Assembly: GCF_901933205.1 (NCBI RefSeq)
Contig: NC_044601.1
Span: forward strand, 31,720,352 to 31,784,351
DNA from: Camarhynchus parvulus
Taxonomy: Eukaryota > Chordata > Aves > Passeriformes > Thraupidae
DNA length: 64,000 nt
Direction of reading: 5' to 3'
The translations under genes were made by a program, and so were the position numbers. Positions 13,801 through 25,100 of the stretch are shown here, one piece after another (position 1 is the first letter of the stretch; each line of letters begins with the position of its first letter). A model generated the notes under the pieces. It saw nothing but the letters and a program-made list of their open reading frames with translations. It made no database searches and was not told the origin of the DNA.

Positions 13801-16800
13801 CATGGGATTGTGGAATTTAAATGCTTTGAGCTAAATGATTTTTAGCTCATGAGAGTACAAACTATTTCTCTACTTGAAATAAATGCCTTTTGTATATCTG
13901 CATGTATATGATGCATTCATCTTGGAAAATTTTATTCCAAACTCAGATTTGAGTTTGAAGGGTTATGTGAAACCTCAAAGTGACAATACTCTATTGCACA
14001 AAAAAAAGAAGGAAAAAAACCCCATTAGAAATAAAAAAGTGCATTATTCAGTATCTTTTCTTTATGCCTGCACAGCATCAAGCAAACAACTAGCTCTCAA
14101 TAAACCATAAGAAATAACAAATGAGCACAAGAGAGTACAGCTGAAATAATCCCAAAGAATTAAGGCCAAGTAATTACAGCTTCTTAGATATGTTGACTAT
14201 AAAGAAGTGTTTTCCTTGAGGGAACTTGAGGTTAACCATATGGCATACTGACCTAATCTTCAAAGGTACAGAATGGGAGGCTTTAGATGAAGCATGGCAT
14301 TGCTATCTAATTCCACGACACAGAAGAACAATTTGTGTAACTCTGTAGATAATTTGGTAGTTTTTATTAATAAAGTAGTTGTGTAAGTTAATATTATGGC
14401 CAACATTCTAGCATAATGTTTTAGGATATAAAGGGAGGAGTGATAGAGCCAGGAAATCAAGTTGCCTGTGTGGAACAGTGATTCAATGCCATATGAATCA
14501 CTTGTGTCTAGAAGCAGATCTGGTCCTATTTGTGTTTTGCATTGTGTCAATATTTCCATGGCAAATAATTGTTTTCAGGGCTTCTATCCATGGAAAATTG
14601 ATTTTTAATTAAAACTGGTACACAAAACACCAGGGCAACAGCACCAATGTTAATTACTGGAAGTTATAACTGTTTCCCATACAAAAGCCATTTGGGTAAT
14701 TTCTAAATATTTTTCCAGACAAAATTGATTTTTAAATGAATATTTGAACCATACTTATTTTTTGTGAACTAAACAGGAAAAGATCTGTGAATTTTACTGT
14801 CTTTCATTTTTAACCCTTTATATTGTTGTTCATTCTGTCCACTACCTATTCTTCAAATCCTTACTGCTTTGTACCAAAGGCATTTTTGTTTCCAGATTTC
14901 TTTAGTTGCAGGTGTAAACCCAGTTGAACTCTGAGAGTCTGACTCTATAGTCAAGTAATAGCAGACTTTTAACTCCCAGTGTGTTCCTTGTAATAGGACT
15001 TATATTTATGGTTTATTTCCTAAGTATTTAATAACAGGTAAGATGGAACTTTGGGCTATAAGTACAAATGTTTTTAGTATGAAAGTATAAAAGGTTTTAA
15101 TCGAAACCCATGATCAGAGCAAAATCTTGCCAAGTAATGACAATACATAAATAAACAGATTCCCCAAGTGTCATTGGTTTCTGTCTGGCATTTGACAAGA
15201 ATATTTAAAACTTCAGGTGTGACAAACTCTGACCTCTTCAGCAAAATTATAGAAATGGAGGAGAAGGAGATTTATTTTTTGTTCCGTTTGGGAGATGGAT
15301 AAACGGCACACTTCTATGTAAGTCTGTTACCTGTGTATTAAATGTCAGTAATATATCTGTATTATTTGAAGATTTCCCATGAAAACTAATTTTTTTCTTA
15401 ACTAATTTTCTCCAGATTGTAGTGCTTTGGGCTTTATATGCATGTATTTCACTACCAGACACCTACCTTGAAATGAGTAAGGCTGCCTGACACAGTTTGA
15501 TGAAGGGGGAGGAATTTAATAAGTGGTCACAAAGATTAATAGTAGTAGGGCATCATTATACATTCCATGAAGCTTATTTATCCTATAACAGTCTATCTTT
15601 GAAATATCTGAAATGTTCTAACTCAATGTGGGGTTGCTTGGTTTTCTTTGGCAAACCAGCTAGGTCAAGTTTAAAAGTTTTTGCTAAGGGGAACTTTCAC
15701 CTCAGAAGATACTAGAGAGTTTAGACACTTCTTGCTTTCTCAGATCTAAGGAATTTTTTTCATTCATTATTATATCTATTGTTAAGGTAAATAAAATTAC
15801 CACCTTGGAATTATGACAATGTCCAATGAAATTTATAACACAACTTCAATTATCATTAAAGAGGGCTTAGGATAGCAAATGTAAATGCTAATAAGTATTC
15901 AATAAAATCCCAAATCAGAAACATAATGCTGTTTAATAAATACTAAGAATATAAGATGATAATTGTGGTCATGACGATGATAATTATTAAACACCTTAGA
16001 AATTTCTTCCACTGAGGTCAATACTACAACACTCACTGCCTTAACATTAAGAGCTTTAATATCTCCCCCATTCCCTCGCTCTTTTTAAGTTTTGTTAAAT
16101 TAAAAGGACAACTCAGAAGGACTACATAACTGTGATGACTGGACCTTTGACACCACCTGTTACCCATGCAGTAATTGTCTGTCACTTGTCTCATAAGAAT
16201 TTCTTCTTTTGCAAAGAGGTTTAGATAATACCATGGATAATAAAGAGTTTTAAAGATCTGAAGTCCAGCTTTTCTTTCTAATAGGGTAAAGAGATTCTAA
16301 TTTGAAGCTGCAGATTTTTCCAAACTATCTTTTCTCAATCAAATTACAGTATTTAATATCAAGAAAAAAAAATTTATTACTACTACAAGATATTCAGGTC
16401 TAAAATTTAGAGAGAAGATTAAAAGTTCCTTTAAAATGTTTTTTCCTGTATAAAGTAAACATGGTGAACTTCTACTGCCACTTTTTATGGAAGAAATCTT
16501 GTTTTTCTCACTTTATGCTTTCCTTTCCCTATTCTGGCCTAAATTTAAAAGTACGAGTTCAGATTTTAACCTGAAAGTACTCAGGGAAGAAGATGGAAGA
16601 AGTCATCACCCTTCTACTTGGAGCAGAAGGTTGCTGACAACAGTGCACCAGCCTACACAAAATAGGAGTGAGAAACAGATGGGAATAAAGATCATAATCT
16701 TGTTTTCTTCTCCATATGACTCAAAAGAGCAGTTCCTTGTGTAGGTGATATCTACTTCATTTGAATGGATGTGACATTTCCATTTTGCCCTTGCAGCCTC

Positions 16801-17697
16801 GCAGTCCAGAGCTATGCATATGTTACAATTCTTCTGACTCCAACAAGAAAGAGGTGGTTGAGATAAAGAGGAACAGTTAAAGGTCTTCCTTCACAGGGTT
16901 TCCTGTAGTATACCCACATATTCACTGTGGAGACTATGAGAAAATACTTCACACCTCCTATTGTTCCAAAAGTGGAAAATTTTCTCTGAAGTGGATTCAT
17001 TATCTCTGGCATGGATCATCTGAGTGCATCTGCAGGTGGAAGTTGCTCTGCAAGAGTTTAGCAAAAGTCTCACAAGAAGACACTCTCACTGGGAGCTCCC
17101 TCCAACACTTAATTTTCGCATTCAATTATTTCAATCTTGAAGCTGCCAAATGGAACTTTAGCTAATGCCTACAGGGAGTTTAGCAATAATACTTTGCCTA
17201 CAGCACTCTGTGGCAAGGCAGGACTGCATGAGCTGTCAGTATGCTTGCAATGTAGTAGGATTTCTTTGGAGTAACTATTTATTTTAGAAGATTACTGTCA
17301 TTAACAGAAAACACCCTAAAGATATGCATGTTTCTTGCCATCCATAAGTGTTTTATTCTGAAATTTGTCTGGAATGTGCATGTGTCTCTTTAGTCAAAGT
17401 TAGAAGAGTTTTATACTATATTCATAAAAACATGACTTTTTAAAAGTGAAGATTACAAAGCTATTGGAGATGCCAAAGAGCAGCAGCTGTCTGCTCAGCT
17501 GGAAATCAGGTATTCAATAACAGGAGTCCCTGTGATGTGGCTTACTGTGCATAAAGTATATAGGTGAAAGATAATTCACAATGTCAGCCTAACAGGTTCT
17601 TGAAACAGCTGAGATACATGTGAGACTAAATACCTTCCACTTGTATGCTGCAAGGGGGGTCTGTTATCTAAATGTGCACCTATTAAAGAATTTAGTA
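10839..17697. other. Intergenic, no gene seen
   Basis: 10839-11110 is moderately GC-rich and may be residual transposon. The rest is AT-rich. A short alternating purine-pyrimidine stretch (GCATGTGAACATGCATGTGC, about 12377-12430) is the only local oddity. No frame above about 130 codons is present, and none is recognisable. Confidence 0.65.
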
Positions 17698-17860
17698 ATA
17701 TCTCCACCTTAGAGATATCCAAAGCCTGTCTCATATACAAAGCCTGCCTGAACACAGCCTCGAAAAATTGTTCCAGCTACCTCTGTTTTGAGCAGGGGTG
17801 TTGGATCTCTGCAGGTGTCTTCCAGCCTCAACCACTCTGTGATCCTCCATAATAACATCT
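17698..17860 (+). mobile_element. CR1 LINE 3'-end fragment
   Basis: A short plus-strand CR1 tail. It has a CCACCTTAGAGATATCC block, a TTTTGAGCAGGGGTGTTGGA block and the terminal AACCACTCTGTGATCCT unit, in CR1 order. Only the last roughly 160 bases of the element are present. Confidence 0.88.
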
Positions 17861-19479
17861 ATGTGATAATGTGCAAAATCCAGTTAAATTGGGTGCCTTC
17901 CATTTTTCAGCCATATTCCAATTGCTAATTAATCTAATTTAGGATGCTTGCAAGAGTAAGAAAATCAAAATTGGTTAAACTCCAGTTTTTTTCCACTTTT
18001 TATAGTTCTGAGTCAAGAAGAAAACAAATTAGAAATTACTTTTCTCCCAAAGAAGTTAAAATGTTTTATTTTTTTCTTTTTACCATTTTAATGTAATTTA
18101 TTTCCTGTCAGTAGAATGATAATGCCATTATTTATAATTCAAATAGCTTCTCTATATTGCCATGCTTCTACATACAGAGTTCAGTAGCAGAATTAGATTA
18201 TTTGTTTTTCATAATAAGTAATACTTGCCCTTGAGCCACTGGGAATTGTACTTAAATTCTTGTCAATCTAGAAATAGGAGATGAAAAATGATAACTCTTT
18301 TTCATCCTTGAAGAGTCAGTACTAAAATATCAACACAAAAACCTCCTGAGACATGAAATTTTATAGCTGTGTTTTCTCTGGGTGAAAAACATAGTGGAAG
18401 TCATTCTAGCTTTTTAATAATTATCTCATTGTGAGCTCAGTGCAACTGGTTTCATACTAATTAAAGTGCTGGGGGCTACAAATTGAATATAGAGACCATA
18501 GAATAAATAAAATTGAACTTCACACTCAATTGCACTAGGTAGTGGGTGTATTGTCGTTCTGATCCAAAGGGCATGCAATCTCCTCTTCTAAAGATTATTG
18601 TTTCAAGCTGTGAGTTCAGAGGTTCTCAAGTTTGTATTTAGCTTACAAAGAGCATCACGTTGTGGAAAGATACCAGTATAAATATTTTAGGCAATGGAGC
18701 TGGATAAACCATCATTTAAAAAGAAGCTAAATGTCCAATTCCATATGTATTTCTCTTTGGTTTTTTTTAAATTTGTTTTATGTATTTTTTGAAATTTTTT
18801 ATTTATTTTTTATTATTTCTGGGAGGGTTTTAGTTTTTTTGGGTTTTTAAAAATTTTTGTCATTGGTGTTTTGGGGTTTTAAAATGATTTTATTTTATTC
18901 ATGCAGATTTTTGCCATTCAAAGGTTAAATCAGAATCCACGCAGACATTGACTATGGAGTCTCTCCCACCCTGCATCCATCAGAAGACTTTGAACTCAAT
19001 TCATGTCTGCAATCCTCCTTCCATTACAAAGTAATGTCAAGATCTCTGCAAAAACTGTTCTGTTTCATGTCTTATTTGTCATCTAGTTAAATCCTACTGT
19101 TTGACATTTAGAATTATCTCTAATAGCTTTGCCACTTTCCTAGGATCTTTGTCCCCATTCAGCATAGCTGTTGTATAATCTTTACTAAAATAGTATGCCT
19201 AAACCAAATAACATATATGTTACATAGATTTTAAAATTGTAAAAGACTATATAAACATCAAGTCTGCGGAGATTCAATCTTGTTATTTCAAGTGAAAAGA
19301 AAAGAAAACAGATGTCATACATGAAACTTAAACTACCTTAATCATAAACAAAAAAGATTAAAAGAAGGGAAAAACTAGAGGTTACTGTTAGTCTTATTAC
19401 AATCAGATTCAAGACTTCTTCTCACAGTTCTCATATTTTCAAAATGGAACTTCAAAACAGCTGAGACAACCTGAAGATT
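17861..19479. other. Intergenic, no gene seen; T-rich low complexity at 18755-18885
   Basis: 18755-18885 is almost entirely T with scattered A and G. The rest is ordinary AT-rich DNA. Confidence 0.7.
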
Positions 19480-19817
19480 TTAATTTTCCAGGCTGAACAA
19501 ACTAAATTCTCTCAGCTTTTCCTCATAGGAGTGGTTCTCCAACCCTCTGTGGGTTGTGAGAACCACTCCTCTGCGACAGCTCTGTGTCCCTCCTCTGAAC
19601 TCACTCAAAGAGGTCCATGTCCTTCCTGTGCTGAGGACCCCAGAGCTGGATGCAGCACTGCAAGTGAGGTCTCATCAGAGCAGAGCTGAGGAGCACAGTC
19701 TGTAGCCCTTTGCCTGTCCACTGATGGAGTCACTCCATCATTCAAGGCCACTGGGTTGGTCAGGCAGGACTTGCCCTTGGCAAAGCCATGCTGGCTGTCC
19801 TTCACGTTCCTTAGCAT
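19480..19817 (-). mobile_element. CR1 LINE fragment with internal deletion (RT motif joined to 3' part)
   Basis: Read on the minus strand, 19817 to about 19702 encodes a reverse-transcriptase segment (DSQHGFAKGKSCLTNPVAL, with the GFxxGKS-type block of CR1 RT). It is followed directly by the far 3' part of ORF2 (CASTALGSSAQE-equivalent DNA, then CTATGAGGAAAAGCTGAGAG and GTTCAGCCTGG). These two parts are normally more than a kilobase apart, so the copy carries an internal deletion at about 19695-19705. It also contains a perfect inverted repeat (19527-19570). It is non-functional. Confidence 0.82.
19527..19570. repeat. Perfect inverted repeat, 13-base arms, inside a CR1
   Basis: AGGAGTGGTTCTC (19527-19539) and GAGAACCACTCCT (19558-19570). 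The loop adds AACCC/GGGTT pairing. Confidence 0.97.
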
Positions 19818-20577
19818 AGCTAAGAAGTAAAATAAAAATAACTTCCACTAATATTTAATTATTAATATGAATTTAGGGGATAATTCCCAATGCTCTATAG
19901 CCTTGACTGTACAGTAGTAGCATCAATCTGATATTCAGACTAAACTTCTGTCATTGAAATCAGTAATTTAAATTACATGCTGCTTTACTCTGCAAACTAG
20001 ATCATGATGTTTCTTACACTCAAACTTCACTATTTAGATGGAGAGTTAATTTTTTTTGGTCAGAATTTATTTTGTTTGCAATTTTATGGAAGCACTTGGC
20101 ACACAAATCCATTGCTACTTTCTTCAGGAAACAAAGTTGAACAAGGCATAGCCTTCTCCTTCCCTAGCCTCCAAATGGTGCTTCTGACTCTCTGTCCCAG
20201 TGTACCAAGTCTCCAATTCTCTGTGGGACAGCATTGCAAATAAATTAAATTAACTTCTGTTTGAAGTGTGACAGGTAAACTTGAAAAAGTTGTCAATTAG
20301 CAAGCATAACTATGGTGGCGGTAAGGGATTCAGCATCAGGGACATTCTAGCTTCTAGCTGTTTGCACTAGGAGAAGCTCTCTACCTGGGGCTTGTACCTA
20401 CTGACATTGTAATGTACACACATGGTGGTAAAGCATTCATTGTAACACAATGATTCAGTCAAAATGCAACGGAGAACTACATTTTCCTGTGTTTACACAG
20501 GAAACAGCAGTGGCCAGAAAAGATGACATAAGGATACATCATAATACATCAAACTGGTTGTTCTGATATGGATAAGA

Positions 20578-20615
20578 AAAACCATAAAACCATAAAACCA
20601 TAAAACCATAAAACC
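20578..20615. repeat. (AAAACCAT)n tandem repeat, about 4.75 copies
   Basis: A perfect 8-base unit repeated head to tail. Confidence 0.97.
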
Positions 20616-21218
20616 TTGTTGCGCTCTTCTGTGAGTGCACCATCTACAATTATCAGGATGACAAGGCCTTCTGAATGACAGAAACTGCCCTCTGAATCAT
20701 AGTGAGATGCTAGAAGCAGCACAACATGACAGTGACTGAATGCTTTCAAATAATCCTGGCATTTCTTTTCCTAGCTGAAATATCCTGTTGACTGGTTTAT
20801 CTACTGAGGTAGAACTTAAACACTGATGTCCATGGAAAAAAGTTTCTTTAACCTGACATTTTCCTCAAACTCTGTTATTTGTAGCACAGTCCTCTGCTAC
20901 CCATCTTGGTATAGCAATTTGTAATTTTATCTAAGCTTTACTGACAGCAAAATGACTGATGTTAAAAACAAAGTCTTTCCCCAGATCAGCCAGTGAAAAC
21001 CATGACAAATTGACAAATCAGGAGGGTGACCATACTGATGGTGACAGACTCAGCATCACAGACAGGTACGTGTAAGTCTTCACCATCACCATGCTAGAAG
21101 AGAATGAACACAAGCAACCAGGGTCAATGCTGAAAATTTTGTGGCAAATGCTATGTAAACATCTAGTTATATTCTCCACCTAATTAATTCAAAATACATC
21201 TATTCCAGATTCAGTTTA

Positions 21219-21262
21219 CATTACCTAATGATCAAACAGTACTCATTACCTAATGATCAAAC
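21219..21262. repeat. 19-base direct repeat, 25-base period
   Basis: CATTACCTAATGATCAAAC occurs at 21219-21237 and 21244-21262. Confidence 0.96.
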
Positions 21263-21478
21263 TGACATCAGAGATCACCAGATCTTTTTAGGGGTGGGAG
21301 AGAGAAGGGTGTAATGCATTTTCCATATCTTAGTTTCAATGTTTAAATCAATTTTTAGCAAACATTTGAAAATTTCTGAAGAATATAAGTGAAGATAATT
21401 ACCTTAAATGGCCTGCTAAACTGTGGTGACTTAAGAATTGTAGAAGCCTCTGTATGACTGTAAACACTCTGAAACCAT

Positions 21479-21506
21479 TTTTGGTGGTTCTGTGGAACCA
21501 CCAAAA
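21479..21506. repeat. Perfect hairpin, 12-base arms, 4-base loop
   Basis: TTTTGGTGGTTC (21479-21490), loop TGTG, GAACCACCAAAA (21495-21506). Confidence 0.97.
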
Positions 21507-22171
21507 TTGGATGTGTTTCTTTGTTTTGAATCAAATACTATATATGGAGATAAGAAGAGTAAAAGAATAAATGTAAATAGATATAAGTCTTCAAACCGCC
21601 TGAGAACTGACCAAATACCTAAAGGAGGAAACAGAACTATAAACTGAGAAAGAAAAGATGAATTAACACATTCTCTCCATTAGAGCTAAGAATTCTTCAG
21701 TTGTGTTGGAGTTCAACCTAGGACATGTTAATTAGAGAAGTGTCTATATGTAACAAAGATGCAAATGTAGCACCTACTGCTCAGAATTTTTCAAAGTTGG
21801 TTTTGTATCCCTGCTCAACTGCTGTATTTCTGGTGCAATACAGCAGAACATAAGAAATATTTAGAGAAGCTGTTCCTAGGGACATCTTGTTCTGCCTTTG
21901 GCCAAGATGACATGAAGTTGTACAAATTTACTGTAAAGTTATAGAAAGAATATGTTTACTATTTAGAATATCACATTGACTCTGAAAAACACCGTGTGCA
22001 AACAAACCAACATTATATTCTGTATAGACTACAAGAAACTTATGGAAATGCACGGTTTCCTAAATAGACAACTGCAAAACACAGTCTGTAAAATAAAAAC
22101 AATTATGTGGCACGATTTACTCAAATACCTTCCCTCTCTGCGCCCTAAAAATTTGTTTGAGGGACCAACTC

Positions 22172-22194
22172 TGTGTGTGTGTGTGTGTGTGTGT
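22172..22194. repeat. (TG)n microsatellite
   Basis: A perfect TG run of about 11 units. Confidence 0.97.
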
Positions 22195-25100
22195 TACATT
22201 CTGTTTGGCTCAGGAGTGGGAAACGCATTCTAAATTGCAGGACAGAGCACAGACCTAGGCTCCTAATTAGCCTTCCAGTCCTCAGGAGAGCTGGCATTTG
22301 GGTTCCTAGAGGGATCTTTCGAGCCACAAAAGGTCTGCACCATCTCTAATACTAGTTAAGCACAATCCTGCAAACACTCTGCTTTGTTGAGTAGGGGGAA
22401 ATGTGAGGTATGAAGTAAGAGCAAGAATTTATGTTAGATACAAATGGAGACTTTATTGCAGAGCTCTGGCCCTGCATGTTAGATTTGCTCATTTAGAAAG
22501 CGTATGTCAAATGATCAAAATATTTTCTTTTCTCTTTTCAGACCATATGCATGTAACATATGTGTATAGAAACTTGCTTTTTGGGAAAAATAATGAATAA
22601 ATTATATGTAGAAAATGTCCACAGAACTATGATAGGTTAAAAAAAATTGAAGCATGTGTATTTGTCCATTTCTTGCATTTATTTTACCCATCTGTAACTT
22701 TTAATCTCTTAAATATCTGTCTTTCCCACCAAAAATTCCCTAGAAGAGTCACAAAATTCAGTCTTTCTCTACTTTTAAGTCCTTCTACTCTCCCCCTTTC
22801 TACACCACCCACTTTTCATGGGATACAATTAAAATAATAAAATAATAAAAAAACTAAATAATAAATCAGTCTGCTTTCAAAATAATTTCTTGCTTTCCTG
22901 TTAAAGACCGTTTTGCTGACTGCAGAGAAAAGAGAGGCCTTTAACAAGCTTCCCCTGAAATGTAAAAGTATTATGTCTAATACTTTTATGGCTATTACTC
23001 CTGTACAACACAAGGCCACTCTGCTATCTATGACTTCAGAACAAGAGTGACTCAGAGCATAGATCCAAGGTTTATTTCTGCTTGGTAAAAAGCCCTAAAA
23101 TATTTGTGTGTTTTCATAATGCTAAACTGCTCAGTACAATAATTTGCAAAACTGCCAATATGTTAACCCTGCCCAGTCTTCTGGCCCATTAGTTTTGTAT
23201 ACCTTTAGTCAGATTTACCAGTTTCTGTCGAAAACTCCACTTTCTTCATCTGTCCCTGTGAAATGCCTAGAAAATCAAATATTTAACAATACTGTATCAT
23301 ATGTAACATTTTGCAGATGGAGAAGGGAACAGGTGGTTGTTTTTATTTCCTTTAAAGTGCATTATTTGATTTTCAAAGAATCATAACAAAGTCATGATTT
23401 CACTCACATTCATGACCTGAATAAGCAGTACTTTTGTAAGAGATTTTTTTTGCAACATCTACTGTCTGTAAATATTAATGACAATCAATGAAATCATTAA
23501 GTTATTAGCCTTCTTTTTTGCAATTAGTTTTTAAAACTTCAGTGACAAATTTGGTCTGGGTACCTCAGTCTGTTTCTCTTCCCCCAGGCTATGTGAGACT
23601 GTAAGATGGACAAGTTATTGTGATAATTCTTGAAACACTTCTAATTCAGAGAGGGTTCTTGAATTGACATGGCATAGCCATAACCTATATTACTAACAGA
23701 ACGGATGAGTTCATCTTTTTGGAAGAAAAGAAGACAAAAAAAGGCTTTCATGTGAAAAGGGGGAAAAAAACCCCACAAAAACAAACAAACAAACCAATTA
23801 AAAATTTTGTCTACCAGTGTGTTCCCAGGATTCAGAAAATTAGAAGGACAATTCATTCTGAGATACTCTGTAGACTTGGGATTTTCCCATTGAGACTGTT
23901 GGAAGACATTTGTTTGAGCAATCACTGAGTGAAACAAAAAAAAATATATATTTTTGAGATTATATAGGATAAAACATATTCTGCAAAAAGAGAAAAGTAA
24001 GATTTTAATGTATTCATGATCTGAGAGTAAAAATAAAGTAAAAATTCATGATGAAAAGAAAAGAGTAAAGGAGCTGTGTGAGAAATTCTGGCTGTGTGTA
24101 GAGAAAATATTGTAGAATCCAGAGTACACATATTTGCAGGCAATATGTTAAAGAAGAAGTAATTCATTGAAGACAGATTTGCTCCAAATCACAAAATTTA
24201 CCAATAGCTGTTAAACTAAACAAAAGACTACTCATTGAAAACCATTGAAAAAACCTTTTTAATTTATTAGATTAAAGGGATTAATGAACAATCTATTCAG
24301 TTACTGAGCAGAGAAGCCTCATCTTTTTTGGCCTGCACTTCCACAGTAATATTGATCCTAATTAGGTAAGGTTCATACAGCTGAAACTAAACTAGTTTTC
24401 AGAGCTTCAGTATCTGCAATAGCTGACCTTCAGAAATCTTCCTGAATGTTAACATAATTCTGAAGATATTTGAAAAGTATTTTTCACACATCTAATGTGA
24501 CTTTAAAAACTCCAGATTTTGACATTTTTGAAGATACCAGAAAGACCAATGAAGAGAATTTATACAAGCAGGAAAAACAAACGAGTGCAAACTTTTTATG
24601 AGTAAATACAGACTGGAAAATATACTACCAAGAATTCAAGGAATAGGATTTTGGAGGAATTTTCCTACAGGGAAAAAAAGCTGCAAGTTATTTTAAAGTG
24701 TAAGTTTACATACTTATGGAGGACAAGACAGAATAAGATTATTTGCAATAAAAAAGGGTCTAGACTTAATATTCCAAGAGGGTCTTTCTAGTTTTATGTT
24801 CTTATGTCACATTAGATAAAATTGCAAGCTATTGGAGTGCATGATTATTACTAGGCAGTTGCTGAAGCTCCACACAAGAACAAGTGTTAAATCCTTAACC
24901 CAAGGGAGTCTGAGTTTGATTTTGAGAGGAATAGTACCCAGCACATTACATAGTTGGAGATAGTGTCTAAAAAACTCAAAAGTATCAAAGTTAAATGCCA
25001 ATTTTCAAGAAATTGCTACTTGGTGGCTTACATTCCACTCTCTTAGATAAGTAAGACGCTACTAGAAAGGGAATTTATTTTTTAAAATCATCTAGCTGCT

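Noticed and set aside
20578..20615. CRISPR-like short regular repeat
   Set aside because: An 8-base unit with no spacers in a vertebrate genome is a simple tandem repeat.
24755..24807. Possible CR1 tail (GGGTCTAGACTTAATATTCC... TTTTATGTTCTTATG)
   Set aside because: Similarity to a LINE 3' end is faint and too short to call.
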